This document shows positions 1 through 10,859 of a stretch of 64,000 nt of DNA, in pieces. Position numbers and translations under genes: made by a program. How positions within the stretch are numbered: position 1 is the stretch's first letter; every line of letters begins with the position of its first letter. Under the pieces are notes generated by a model, which saw only the letters and a list, made by a program, of their open reading frames with translations, did no database searches and was not told the origin of the DNA. Source of the stretch: Chloranthus sessilifolius (Eukaryota > Streptophyta > Magnoliopsida > Chloranthales > Chloranthaceae); contig CM037590.1 in NCBI GenBank assembly GCA_021018995.1, positions 108,563,097 through 108,627,096 on the forward strand, written 5' to 3'.

Positions 1-153
1 TCATGTTGTGATACGACTACATTGACACCACGCTCTCCAAGCATGGTCAACACATTGAGATACAAATCAGCATTCTCGCCTCCTACTCGTATTTTTTTTC
101 CATTTTAAACTCATCCTCAATGTACCATTGTCGTAACAATTTCGCAACCTATC

Positions 154-159
<6 letters not shown>

Positions 160-199
<40 letters not shown>
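160..199. repeat. (TA)n microsatellite
   Basis: Uninterrupted TA dinucleotide run of about 20 units, just beyond the 3' end of the recognisable copia gag remnant. Confidence 0.95.
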
Positions 200-201
<2 letters not shown>

Positions 202-268
202 CATCGTCTTCGTAACATTTATATAATATAGTCAAGATTGCTTGAAAGAAGCATAAGCCTTTTCCCTT

Positions 269-1048
269 TCACAAATCAGTTTCAAGCATTAATTTCAATT
301 TACATGGTGAAGTTAAGGAGTTGTTGATGCTTCTCAGGGTGAACTGTGTGGGTGCACTGACAGTGGCTGCAAGTGGAATAACCTCATTATTTGTGAGCTT
401 TCGTGAAGCATTGGTGTTCTCTGAATGATTGCGAGGCCGAGAGGCACCCTTTGGATAGCCAATCAAGCGGTAGCATTGAGGCGAGAGGCATGGTTATTCT
501 TATTGCAATGGTCACACTACACGTTCTTACAGTGAGAAGAACGGGAATCATGAGTCCATCAGACCCGTGATGCTGAGCAGAAAGGGGGGGCATGACTTCT
601 GTAGTAGTGGAGACGAGATGCAATTCTCTTATCATTTCTCTTGTAAAATCACAATATCTCTAGCAACGGATGGTAGCAGATCGAGGAGCAAAATTTGATT
701 GGGAATGATACGAAGCATCGAGTACCATGAGAAAATTGCATAAGATTCTCATTCGGTTGGTCGCCAGTGAGAGACTTTGATGTACATCCCAATATTGTTT
801 TAAGAATGGCGAAATAGGAAGCAACGGAAAGCTGCTCTTGATGATGGGTAGCAATATGTGACACATTGCTTTGAGAAAAGCACCGGCGAAGATCTATCAA
901 AACTTCATGGGCAGTATTAGCATAAGAGGCATTATCTGCGATTTCTTTGATCATGGTTATCAGAATGAGAGATGAGTAGTTTATCACCATTAAAAGGGTG
1001 AGAGATGAGATGAGTGCGTGGTTATCAGAATGAGAAACGTAATGCGGA
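269..1048 (-). pseudogene. Ty1/copia gag remnant (UBN2-type), frameshifted
   Basis: Read on the minus strand, this matches the conserved copia gag core. Around 1000-970 is an N-terminal block with SDN and NYSS. Then comes EIADNASYANTAHEVL followed by DLRRCFSQSN, and QLSVASYFAILKTI, the usual 'W..L...F...N......QG.LSV..Y...LK..W' pattern. Near 510-460 is a CX2CX4HX4C-type zinc knuckle (CDHCNKNNHA) whose last Cys (CYRLIGYP) is reached only after a frameshift. Conserved Trp codons are missing, and the segment between NYSS and EIAD is much shorter than usual, so there is a deletion. The gag would package element RNA. This copy cannot make the protein. Protease and polymerase are not seen, because the element runs out before the TA repeat. 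The start is lost because a SINE sits at the gag N-terminus. Confidence 0.75.
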
Positions 1049-1259
1049 AACCTCAAGGGGTTAGGTGAGCTGATCAAATACCTTCTTCCAAAAGCAAGAG
1101 ACCTGAGTTCGAATCCCCTCCCTCCCTTGGGGCCACCCTAGGGATTTATATCCCGTGCTGACCCGACATGTGCTGAATTTGGGGTGCACATTTGCCCCTG
1201 GGATTAGGCGGGTGCTCTAAGAGGCCCGGATACCCAAGTTACCAAAAAAAAAAAAAAAA
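1049..1259 (+). mobile_element. tRNA-derived SINE with poly(A) tail
   Basis: About 211 bp with a polymerase III box B-like motif (gagttcgaatc, 1105-1115), a weaker box A-like motif near 1062, and a 3' A-run. It is flanked by a 15-bp direct repeat with one mismatch: gaaacgtaatgcgga at 1034-1048 and gaaacctaatgcgga at 1260-1274. This is the target-site duplication expected of LINE-mobilised insertion. It lies inside the antisense copia remnant, so it inserted after that element. Confidence 0.85.
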
Positions 1260-1460
1260 GAAACCTAATGCGGAGGGTTGTTAAGAGAGCCTTCAGTCTG
1301 TAATCTAGAGGCCATGGTAAATACAGGAACACAACAATAAAATGGGAAAACCAAAAAAAATTGAGGTAAGGGTCATCCAATGAACATAGGATTGGCAAAT
1401 GAAAGGCGATAGAAAGGAAACGAGATGGAGTGGAAGTGGAAACGTGCCTAGGAAGGTCAA

Positions 1461-1472
1461 GCTCTCATACCA
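1461..1472 (-). other. Copia primer-binding site (initiator Met tRNA type)
   Basis: On the minus strand this reads TGGTATGAGAGC, one mismatch from the usual copia site TGGTATCAGAGC. It directly abuts the LTR end at 1473. Confidence 0.8.
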
Positions 1473-1719
1473 TGTAATTAAAATTAATGCTTCAACTGAT
1501 TTGCGAGTGGGAGAGTCAATGACCCCATTCACTCATCAGTGAATGAATGAGTAGTTATCCCTTATCTATACCAACTCCTTTCTTAGTTTTGCATGCCACA
1601 ACCCACATTTGGATTCCATAGTAACTAATTGAGAGCTATTTGTATTTATGAGATTCTCCATTTTTCACACATATGGAAGATCCAATGGCTGTTACATCAC
1701 ATCACAAGAGCAAATTACA
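1473..1719 (-). mobile_element. 5' LTR of the antisense copia element (far end tentative)
   Basis: The LTR edge at 1473 is fixed by the adjacent primer site, and the plus strand begins tgtaatta there. The other edge is placed at 1719 because caaattaca gives the matching inverted terminus. The partner LTR lies outside the window, so this edge is not proven. Confidence 0.55.
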
Positions 1720-1812
1720 TGATAGTGGTGATGACCATCATGGTCCATTCAACTTCCTTCTATGAAAGATCAGTTCAATAACAAATCAACAAATGAAGAA
1801 AGAAGCTATTAT

Positions 1813-1818
1813 TTTATT
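1813..1818 (-). promoter_or_regulatory. Candidate polyadenylation signal of PPD4
   Basis: The minus strand reads AATAAA about 25 nt after the PPD4 stop codon. This would leave a short 3' UTR between the gene and the copia LTR. Confidence 0.4.
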
Positions 1819-1841
1819 AATCTATTAAAATATAGGGAAAA

Positions 1842-4800
1842 TTAGACTTGAAAGGAATCAAGTATGGCATTGAGGGTTTTCTGAGAGGCTGGCCATTGTT
1901 TATCGTTTGCACTAGCCACAAATAAGATGACTGTGCTTCCCTTTGCAGTTGCTTTTGCCAGATTGTGGGAACCTGTCAACGCCAATGGAGTCTCTAGCAC
2001 ATACCTGTAATACTGTCATCACGTGCATATGGAACCAATAAATCTTTCAATCAGTCATACACTTAACCAATGAATCTATAAATCATAAAACACCTCACCT
2101 ATCTCGACCATCTAATCAAGGGACCCGCGCGACCTGAATTTTTTACTGGGTTGGGCTCGTAAACTTGACCTGTTGGGTTGGGTTGGGCATGAAGCATCTG
2201 ACTCAACCTTCAGGTCAGGTCGGGCAAAAAACAGGTTGGGATGGTTCGACCTGACCTGACCTGACCTGATATTTATACAGAGAATGAAGAAAAATAGGGA
2301 TTCACTAACGGGTCAGGTTTTCAGGTTTCGGGTCGGGTTGGGAATATACACGACTCATGCTCTTTATTCGCCGGCAGCCAAAATTTTGGCCCAGGCCAGC
2401 CCGACCCATTGACAGTACTAATGATTATGAGTGACCAATCCACTTAAAAATATGTGAATTGGATTAGATGAGTGCAACTTTCAGATTCTAGAGGACCATC
2501 GATTGGACTGCAATAAGTTTAGCAAAAATCTTTTGGTTTGTCTAGATTTCAACTTTTATCAGAAATCTTTCTTTTATGATGGTGGTGGTGATGATCCTTT
2601 TCTAATATCCCCCCCAGCAAAACTCCATAAAAACCAATTGATATTCCCTAAATGCTAATGTGATCAATTGCGATGTGGTGCTCCCCATAAATTTTGGTAG
2701 GTTTGAGATTTTCATTCCATAAAAACCATTTGATATTCCTTAAATGCTAGTGTGATCAATTGAGATGTGGTGCTCCCCATAAATTTTGGTAGGTTTGAGA
2801 TTTTCATTCCATAAAAGCCATTTGATATTCCCTAAATGCTAATGTGATCAATTGAGATGTGGTGCTCCCCATAAAGTTTGGTAGCTTTGAGATTTTCATT
2901 CCATAAATTTTGGTGGCTGTGAAATGTTGCAAGATCAGTATAGAACACTATTTAGGCTGGCATGCAACAAAAAATGCAATGTGGTGGAGGTTTGAGAATA
3001 AGGGACCAATATTGCTTCCTCCTAGATTACTGGGATGCACAAAATTCTAAGAAAAGGAGGAAATCGTGGATTTTCGCACCTGGTGAGCATAATCACCAAG
3101 TCACCAAGTCGATGACTTTTTGAAAAGTAGAGATTAAAAACCAACTTATTTGTAAGATTAATAAATCACATTAGAATATAAAATTACAAAAATCGCTATT
3201 TATTCACAACTTTCTCAATATTTTTTATATATATTTTGTAATTTTTAATGTTTCTTGAACATTTTGATTTGTTTGCCCTTATCTTTGGATTTTAACCTTG
3301 CTGGCTTATTCCTGAACTCCAACTTGGTGACTATGGTGTTTAATGAGCTAAGCTTGGTGGGTAGATACCCGTAACAACTCTTGGATGTAAATGAATGGAC
3401 TTTGAAAAGAAAGTTTACTATTTTAGATAATTCTATAAATTTAGAGGGAGGAAAACAACCTTAAGACTTGGATGTCGAATCTGTGGCGCTGTTTAGGATC
3501 AAGGTGTATACTTAGGAAATGTGGGGTAGATTTCTTACCTTTGGGCAATTTGGTAAAAGGATGGAGGTATCAATTGAATGGAATTTTTTGGTGTTGAGGA
3601 GGAATTGGTTGAACGCCTACTTATGAGATCGAATTCATAAATATTTCTAGGATTCATTTCAGTTACAGTTTGGAGTTAGAAGATGCCTGAGTGATTCTTG
3701 CGCTTTGGTCCTGCCGGGATGGTTAGAGGACGCTTTTTTTGGGAACATTGGCATACTGTGAAAGGCAATTCCATTGGCTATCTTCTAGGAAATGTGGAAA
3801 GAAGGAATAAAATGATTCTTGAATGGAAGTTCAAAAGCCTTGTACATTGTGGGTTTCATCATAGAAGATCTACATTGGTGGTATTTGGCCTCACCTACAT
3901 CGCCTTTTTCGATTTGGTTGCTTTGTGTTTTTGTTTTTCTTTTTTTCTGTTTTTTTTTTTTTTTTTTTTCTAGCTTTTCCTCGGTAAAGGATCTTGCTGC
4001 ACCGTTGAACTTATTGAACTTTGTTATATCTTTAATAAAATTGTGACCTTAAATTGATTTATTAAAGAAAAAGAAGATATTCCCTAGACTTTTCCAAAAC
4101 CTAGGTGAACAAATCATTTGTACCTGCAAGCAGACCCCATAGTTTTCGAGCATCCAATTGATGGGCTACCACTTGATTGAAGCAGGATGTTCCTCATAGT
4201 CTGATCTGCTTTTGGAACAGACAATTAAGTTATGGGCAATAGTCAACCCAAAAAACCCATTTGACTGGATGGTTAAGATCCTCCAATCAGCTGTGGCACA
4301 TATAACAGGTGACCCATCGATCAGACAGTTTGATTATAACTAAGTTAAACAAATTTGTATAAGAGCTACTCTCCAGTTTTAACACCAAAACCATTCCCAT
4401 TTGTTTTCCTTCTTGCATATGTACTAAAAAGAAACTTCACAACAAATATTAGTATCATGGTCTTTCCGATCACTATAATTGTAGTTCTTGCACATCTCTA
4501 ACCAATGTTGTCACAAATTAAAAAAATATTTTAAAAGAAAAAAAAAAACAATTTTGCTTAAATCTTTAGCTCTGAATTTATTTATTTTTTTAATCTTATT
4601 ATGGTATTTTTTTTGTCTATGGTAAGAGGTATGTAATCTCTGTATTGTAGATTTTCAGTGTGATGCATTGGCTATGCCCATGAGACGCTATCAGTAAACT
4701 AAATATATTATCGAGTTGGTTTAGGGTAACCAACCTATTCAATCTTGACCTGTTCACTCTCAAGTGTGAATTGGTCAATCTTCTTCTGTTACAATGGTCC

Positions 4801-7800
4801 AAATGGTAGCGTAGTTTCACTGATTTGCTTGCTCATAAATAGTTGTGTACTTCCTAATATTTGCCCATTTTAGCATTAGGAGATTGACCTATTCACAGTT
4901 GAGAGTGACCGGGTCAATTACCCTATACCAAGTCTATCATCTGATAGTAGGAGAAAAAGCGGAAAACAATATTCTAAAATTGAAGTAGAACATGGGCAGG
5001 AGCAAGAAGACCGATACCGTCTGGTTTCCATTTTTCTCAATGGAAGTTTCAAGGAGCTCATCAGGATCATAGGTGTTTCCGGTGACAAAGGGGCCAAGGG
5101 AGGCAATCAGCTTCTCAGGGTTTCCAATGTCTTCAATTGTGGCATTTGGTTTGTTAGTTAGACGGATCAATGGAGAAGCAACCACCTGAACTTTGCCTTG
5201 CTTTTCATCTTCGAATTTCACCTCCACCCATGGCTCAGCGCACTTGGGCTGGCAGTAGTTGCCCGAGAGGATGTTGGCAATTCGTAACTGTTTCCAAGTG
5301 GGCGGGAGAATGAACTGGTATGGCTGTACATTTCCTACAAAGCAATGAAGCAATGAAGCAATGAAGCAATGAAAGTTCATGATGCGGGAACTTACTAAAT
5401 GCAATGTTAGGGCTGAGATTAGGATTAAAATTAATTTAATCAATTAAAATAACAATTTCTCATAACAAATTATCACGAAAATTCTAGAAATTCAATTAGG
5501 TGATTTAATTTCGACCTAAAATAATGATACTTTCGTGTATGTTCTCTACCGCGGATCTAGAAGACTAGGGTTTTTATGAACGGCTAGATCTTCGATAGTT
5601 TTAGGGCGTCGAACGAACTCGCAAGCGGGTTCTCTCGATACCAAACGAAAATAAAAGGCTAATAAAATTAATGATGAACAAAATATTGATTTAGGGCTTT
5701 TATGAAATCAATAAAATAATTAAGATTACGTTACTTACGCAAACCGTATATCTAAAGAAAATAGAGATAGAAGAAGAGTTGGCCTCGCACCAAACTGCAA
5801 GCGGGAATCGAAGAATCGCTCTCCGTTTTGAGAGAATCACACCCTCACGAAAGTTTAGAACTCTCAATTTGCATAAGCAATTTTCATTAACCAAAAACTA
5901 ATAATAAAAGTGTTTACAAGCCTTTAAATAGGCTAACCAATTCAAATAAAAGAAATATCCTAATTCTTCTAAAACAATAAAGTCCTAAACAATAAGGAAT
6001 CTAATCTTATTTCTAATAAAAGAAACAACTCTTTTTAAAATAAAATAATAAAAGAGACTAATCCTAATTCAATTAGGATTCTTGAGATTCGTCACTTTAT
6101 GTGCACCCTCCGAAAACTGACCATAACTTCTCCAATACTTGACGGAATTGCACGTTTTTTGACTTGTTGGAAAGCAACTTTGATAAGCTTTTAAATATGA
6201 CCAATTTTGCATCAATCCGACTTCGTTTGACACTTCAAAATAGGCCAAACATAAATGTGACGGGATTAAAAGTTGAGAGCCTAATAAATTTTGGATTTTC
6301 TTCTTTCTGATCAAAAGAATCTTTAATGGACCTTTTTTTTAAAAAAAACTCATTCATGGGTCCACTTTCTCTTTTGACGTCTCCTCTTTATCCGACCACG
6401 ATTCAAACAGGTGGATCTAAAATACACATCAATCCCTTCTACTTTGAAAAAGTTCAACCTCGAACTTTGGTTAGCATGAATTTTCACGGTCGCGATCACA
6501 GACAATATATAGGGAACCTCGATCGAAAGCGGCTTAAATCGAGCATCCCCATCAACTCTCCCCGGATTAGAATGATGCATTCCCGATGAATACTGGTTGT
6601 GATAGAGCTCCAAGAGATCCGGGTCAATCTGCTGAAACTCTTGTGTAAACCACATGGTCTCTGAATCACTCTTGTTCTTCCACTTGACCAAATACTTCTG
6701 AAGTCCCCCTTGGTTCGTGGACACAATATAATCTTCCAGTACATCTTCAATGATCTCACGAGTTTGCCAAGTAGGTGGGGGTAGTGATGTGGGTAGGGAA
6801 ATTATTGCTTCATCAGATGTAGAAGGCTCAAAGGGGTTGGCAGGGATGGTTGAAGGGCCATGGAATGGAACAAGGTCCTCCACGTTGAAGGTCGTGCTAA
6901 TCTCCAAATCCAACGAAAAATCTAAGATGTAAGCATTAGAACCAGCACGCTTCAAGATCTGATAGGGTCTAGCACCGCGAGCTTGTAACTTCTTTGCAAC
7001 TCCTTGCGGGAATCGCTCGAGTCTATTTCGAACCATCACAAAATCACCCTCTTGAAATTCTTTGAACTGTTTGTGAAAATCTGCAGAGAACTTGTATTTC
7101 TCATTCTTTAAATTAATTATTTTCTTAATCTCAGCATGCAACTCATGAATGCAATATGCAAAAGTGGATGTAAACTTTGATGACCTTTGATGAATGGACA
7201 TTGGGAGAAAATCTATGTGTGTTATAGTATTAGGCTTACCCTTCTACTCGATGAGGTATGCCTGATGTTTCTCAGATTGCGTTCTCCTTGCAGTCCAAAT
7301 TTTGTCAATTTTTTGTTTACCTTTCCACTTAAGAAGATACTCTCAGTATGCTTTGTGTGTTTTTATTGTAGTAACAAAATATGAATCTCCCAAAACTTTT
7401 TTATCTAACCTCTTCACATATTGTTCAGGCGGGTATTTGAAAATCAATGAGTAGATAGGATTGGGCTTAGGTGGATGGGCCTCAAGGAATGGGTCTGAAG
7501 GTTTTGTTGTTGGGCCAAAAAAAGGTGTACGTGCATCTACAAACTCTATAAGCTCATGTGTAAGTGACACTACTGACACTAATGACTCTTGTGTGAATGA
7601 TGCAAAGGGCACTAATAGCTTATGTACACTCGACTCGATTGACTCGTGAGTACTCGCTTCAACCAAAACCAAAGACTTTGGGGTACTCGATTCAATTGAT
7701 ACTAATGGTTCTTGTGTACCTAGTTCGATGAACTCACATGTATTCGACCCAATGGGCGCCAACAAGTTGTGTGCGCCCAACTCTACGGGTACCAATGACT

Positions 7801-9756
7801 CATAGGCAAGTGACTCGATTGGTTCAAGTGTAAGTGACTCAACATCACTACTCACAAGGGAAATATAAGTTTCTTTAACATAAACTAGACTTTCATCAGC
7901 TTCTTCTATCTCCTCTTTACACAGCACGGTATTAGGGTCGTACACTTCTTTCACTTCCCTATTCTCCAGCTCCTTAGGACTCACTCTTTTAGTCAATAAA
8001 TTCAGAGTGAGAAATTTTGTGGGGCATTGGTATGCAAAGTGTCAAAACCCTTGACACTTAAGGCAATCAGGACACTTATCCGTCTTGGTTTTCAAACTCC
8101 GAAGAAGGTGACGATGTATTAAAGGAACATACTTTTTAATAAGTCTCACCTTCATGTCCTCCCATGTGGAGATGTGTTTATTTCAAAGAGATTCAATACG
8201 ATGTTCTACGCGAGTCCAAAACATTTTGGCATTACCCTCCAACTTTGTTTTTGCTAGCCTAATTTTGTACTCATTTGATACGTCATACCAATCAAAATAT
8301 TCATCTACACTAGACAACCACTCCACGAAGGTTTTGGGGTTTAACCATCCCTCAAAACTTGGAACCTCATTCCGAATAGATTTAATAAACTTCTCGGCAG
8401 AGTCGTACTCAGGTTCACAATGATGAGGGTATCCCCTAACTCTAGTCTCATCACGATTTTTGAGACTTTGCCAAGAATTTGGAGTGTAGTGGTTTCCTTG
8501 TTTGGCTAGTACCCTTTCATGACGGGTAAGGAATTCACGGTGACGTGTAAGTGACTCATACATGATGCTTGACACAAACACAATTTAGGCACAATACTAA
8601 AAAAACACACTATGAACCAACAATGGATAAGGACTTTTGTCAAACACTAGACGTGCACATTAATGAATACTGCTGAAATAAAATGCAATAAGATTGAAAT
8701 GACATGCAATTATGAAACTAAGTGATGTAAAACAAAAGTTAGACAAAAAAAAACTTAGATGAAAGCTTTAAAAAAAAATATTTTTTTAAATGCAGACAAA
8801 AAGCTAGATGAAAATTTTCAGACAGATGAAAATTATAGACAAAAGCCAGACAAACTTTTCAGACAGAAGTCGGACAGTATTTTTTTAAGACAAAGCCAGA
8901 CAGAAATTACAGACAAAATGGTAAGCAAAAATTTTCAGACAAAAAGTTTTCAGACAAAAGCTAGACAAAAAATTTTCAGACAAAAATCAGATAAATTTTT
9001 TTATAGACAAAAGCTAGACGAATTTTTTTATAGACAAAAGCTAAACTTTTTTTTTTTTTTTTTTTTTTTTAAACCTAAAAAGAAAAAAAAAAACCTAAAA
9101 CCTATATTAGCACTAAAAGTCTAAAACCCTAAAACCAAACTGATTCTCTTCTCTGATACCAATTGGATGCCACGTGGCACACTTACATTGCTCAGACAAT
9201 TTCTAGAAAATGTGGAAGCCACAAAAATCTTTTATGGAGCAAAGTACCATTATATTTCAGTTGTGACATTTTTATTTTTTTATTGTTCCCCAGTCCTCAC
9301 ATTGATCTACATTATTACCCACAGTTGTACATAGAACTAATTAGCCCTTGTAAAACATATACACTTGCAAGTCAAGAACGCAGACATGAATCAAAAATAA
9401 ATGCATTTCACAAGTGATCCAAATTCATAATTAAGAAACCGAAACCCTAAAATAGATTCACCAGCACCTGCTCGAAGAGCGGGAGTATCTGTGGGAGTGG
9501 CCTTAAAGAGGACAAAGGCGGGATCGGACGGCGATGGCGGAAGATAAGAACCAACCTCGACCTCTCTACCGTACGATTTCGAAGGTTCGATGGAGAGTAT
9601 CGAAATGGAGGCGATTCCAGTGAGGAACTCTCTTCTGAAAGGGAGTTGCGCGGAGATTTTAACGGAATTGGCGTTGATGGAGTGAGATTGTGATGGAGAT
9701 GAGAAGTTCAATTTAGGTTTTAGAGAGAGAATGTTGGTTGCAGAGGGGGTAGCCAT
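1842..9756 (-). CDS. PPD4: PsbP domain-containing protein 4-like, thylakoid lumen (3 exons)
   Basis: Exons on the minus strand are 9756-9468, 5334-5018 and 2012-1842, joined by GT-AG introns in a single frame. They total 777 nt, or 258 residues plus stop. Residues 1-~60 look like a bipartite chloroplast/lumen targeting peptide, with a twin arginine (RREFLTG, residues 41-42) before a hydrophobic stretch, as in Tat-imported lumen proteins. The mature part starts near REVEVGSYLPPSPSDP. The PsbP-like domain follows at ~98-258, with YQFILPPTWKQLRIANILSG, YCQPKCAEPWVEVKF, PFVTGNTYD, YYRYVLETPLALTGSHN and a C-terminal QKTLNAILDSFQV. Order and length agree with Arabidopsis PPD4 (thylakoid lumenal ~29 kDa PsbP-like protein), whose exact role in photosystem assembly is not settled. 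The start is the first ATG after a CT-rich leader. It is the only gene here with a fully open, splice-consistent frame. Confidence 0.93.
2013..5017 (-). other. PPD4 intron 2 (3.0 kb)
   Basis: The donor is GTATCGG after the ACG codon (5017) and the acceptor is ATGACAG before TATTAC (2013), in phase 0. The intron holds a tract rich in GACCTG and GGGTCGGG motifs at ~2100-2420, a 92-bp tandem repeat (2625-2920), a poly(T) tract near 3955, and otherwise AT-rich sequence. The short open stretches around 3700-4050 resemble no family I recognise. Confidence 0.9.
2625..2920. repeat. 92-bp minisatellite, three full copies
   Basis: Copies begin at 2625, 2717 and 2809 with 'ccataaaa', exactly 92 bp apart. 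A fourth partial copy starts at 2901. Copies differ at a few positions (for example ttccc/ttcct and caattgc/caattga), so the array is not very recent. Confidence 0.93.
5341..5372. repeat. Octamer tandem repeat (agcaatga)x4 at the intron 1 splice acceptor
   Basis: Four perfect copies of agcaatga end six bases short of the exon 2 boundary. On the transcribed strand they read as TTCATTGC/T-type repeats and make up the pyrimidine-rich region before the AG acceptor. Confidence 0.95.
5440..6349 (-). mobile_element. Probable 3' LTR / 3' non-coding part of the intron chromovirus
   Basis: Non-coding sequence directly downstream (minus strand) of the chromodomain reading frame, with a TATA-like TATTTAAAGG near 5921-5930 and repeated 'gcaagcggg' blocks at ~5620 and ~5800. 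I could not find the matching LTR on the other side, so both edges are approximate and the LTR call rests on position. Confidence 0.4.
6350..7201 (-). pseudogene. Chromovirus integrase C-terminus with chromodomain (gypsy fragment)
   Basis: The minus-strand frame starts in the late integrase core/C-terminal region (LPMSIHQRSSKFTSTF, HELHAEIKK) and continues through KEFQEGDFVMVRNRLERFPQ, KKLQARGARPYQILKR and STTFNVEDLVPFHG, typical of Ty3/gypsy integrase C-termini. A chromodomain-like block follows (YLVKWKNKSDSETMWFTQEF, LLELYHNQY), marking a chromovirus. Reverse transcriptase, RNase H and the catalytic integrase core are absent: upstream, after ~140 bp, the sequence is already gag. The tail after GRVDGDARF is probably untranslated sequence read through. 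Confidence 0.85.
7343..8581 (-). pseudogene. Chromovirus gag remnant with zinc knuckle
   Basis: The gag core is at 8581-8183 on the minus strand: EFLTRHERVLAKQ, a capsid-like stretch VPSFEGWLNPKTFVEWLSSV, and KIRLAKTKLEGNAKMFW. After a decayed stretch, a CCHC knuckle (CLKCQGFxHFAYQCP, around 8060) contains an in-frame stop. The 7996-7343 frame then encodes a low-complexity tail of roughly 14-residue repeats of the type ESLVPVE/ESLVSV, which I cannot assign. The frame then runs directly into integrase C-terminal sequence. Confidence 0.75.
8740..9075. repeat. Degenerate CAGACAAAAGC repeat in the element leader
   Basis: About a dozen variants of cagacaaaagcYagac separated by runs of T lie between the primer-binding site and gag. 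Spacing is irregular (about 20-35 bp). Ends in a long T-run at 9048-9070. Confidence 0.75.
9151..9163 (-). other. Primer-binding site of the intron gypsy element
   Basis: The minus strand reads TTGGTATCAGAG, matching the initiator-Met tRNA 3' end used by many plant LTR elements. It gives the element's 5' border, but no LTR matching the 3' side is visible to its right. Confidence 0.6.
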
Positions 9757-9757
9757 T

Positions 9758-9781
9758 AGAGAGAGAGAGAGAGAGAGAGAG
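9758..9781. repeat. (GA)n microsatellite in the PPD4 5' leader
   Basis: About 12 GA units directly upstream of the ATG, read as (TC)n on the gene strand. CT-rich runs are common in plant 5' leaders. Confidence 0.9.
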
Positions 9782-9983
9782 GGCGGGATTTTAAAGGTTT
9801 GGATTAGGCTCCTCCGATCCCCCGGTCTTATCCATTAAAGGAATGTCCAATTATGAGTTCTGCTGTGCACCAGTGAATCTCCAATTAGCTGTATTTGAAT
9901 ATCTAACACCGTCTATTTATTGGGTGGATTGATTGAACCATCCAATAAAAAAATATAAGAGAATTATTTTGAGAGAAAAAAAA

Positions 9984-10036
<53 letters not shown>

Positions 10037-10197
10037 CACACACACACGTAAATAAAGACGATAATTAAGGGATTTTTTTACCATTATTTACACTCTTGAA
10101 AGTGTGACCTCACCCATCTCCTGTAACCGGTATACACCCATCTCCTCTAACCGGTATGCATTGATTGCTTTCAATAAAATTGATCCAGATTTATTAT
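9782..10197. promoter_or_regulatory. PPD4 upstream region with (TA)n tract at 9989-10034
   Basis: Only about 440 bp separates the PPD4 start codon from the MULE end, so this is all the proximal promoter that remains. It holds a 46-bp TA repeat followed by (CA)5, and a duplicated 'cccatctcctNtaaccggtat' block at ~10110-10158. I see no clear TATA box on the minus strand. Confidence 0.55.
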
Positions 10198-10295
10198 GGA
10201 AAATTTACCTTATCAACCCTGTCAGATACACCTTTTCCGTCAGAAACGGTATATTTTCACTTTTACCCAAGCCGACTAGCTTCAAGCCTAATTGA
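10198..10295 (+). repeat. MULE left terminal inverted repeat
   Basis: Pairs with 20811-20902. The left copy has a few extra bases after 'ttacct' and several substitutions relative to the right copy. Confidence 0.9.
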
Positions 10296-10710
10296 CTCTA
10301 AAGAGAGTAAAAAATTCAAATTACCCCCTTCTATGACTTTTTTTAACCCACAAAAGCATCAGCTTCTTTCTTATTTTAATTTGCTACAGTTATTAAAAAG
10401 TTAGAGGTGACGAAGGTGACGATGCCTTCTTCCTTAGTCTGATCTGTTATTTGGAAGAAGAAAACAGAGACTTGGGAAAAGAAGCACTTATATTTTGCCA
10501 TTAGGAAAAGAAGACCCTGCTGTTTGTCATTGCGACGTAAGGTATGTTCAGATTATTCAGTGTAAACCCCATTTTCAGTTTGTCAGGGTCTCTTAATGGT
10601 GCAGTATAAGAAATAATTTTATTTTATTGGTCCTCATTTTTAGTTTGTTAGGGTCTCTTAATAGTGCAGTATAAGAAATAATTTTATTTTATTGGTCAAT
10701 TTTTTAAACA

Positions 10711-10859
10711 ATCGATAACGATTGTCTAAACGGTCGATATCGACTGTATAAAGAGTCGATATCGATTCGTTAACCAATCGATATCAACTGATTATACAAT
10801 TGACAGCAATTTTATCGACTCTTTATACAGTTGATATCGATTGTATAAACAATCGATAT
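10711..10859. repeat. 22-bp palindrome array A (5' of the transposase)
   Basis: Twelve-bp palindromic cores start at 10711, 10733, 10755, 10777 and 10799, exactly 22 bp apart, then at 10830 and 10852. The best core is the perfect palindrome GTCGATATCGAC (10733-10744). Spacers are AT-rich. The array lies between the left TIR and the transposase ATG. Confidence 0.95.

Larger units (their letters stand above)
5335..9467 (-). other. PPD4 intron 1 (4.1 kb) containing a chromovirus remnant
   Basis: The donor is GTGCTGG after codon 96 (9467) and the acceptor is TTTGTAG (5335). The intron is phase 1. Most of it, about 5.44-9.16 kb, is a decayed Ty3/gypsy element in the same orientation as the gene. 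Only the outer ~300 bp at 9164-9467 and ~70 bp near 5372-5440 may be original intron. Confidence 0.9.

Noticed and set aside
3-91. Possible exon on the minus strand (VGGENADLYLNVLTMLG)
   Set aside because: About 28 open codons running off the window edge after a possible AG acceptor. No family recognised and no second exon, so not annotated.
1061-1124. Functional tRNA gene
   Set aside because: Box A is poor, no cloverleaf forms, and the poly(A) tail with target duplication shows a SINE.
3400-4060. LINE remnant in PPD4 intron 2
   Set aside because: The 3'-like T-rich tail and an aataaaatt near 4035 suggested it, but translated frames show no RT or endonuclease motif.
8759-9124. 121-codon frame rich in QKSD/RQKLDEFF on the plus strand
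   Set aside because: It is a translation of the CAGACAAAAGC leader repeat and has no coding signature.
9164-9467. 5' LTR of the intron gypsy element
   Set aside because: Position after the primer site fits, but nothing similar occurs at the element's other end, so it was left as intron sequence.
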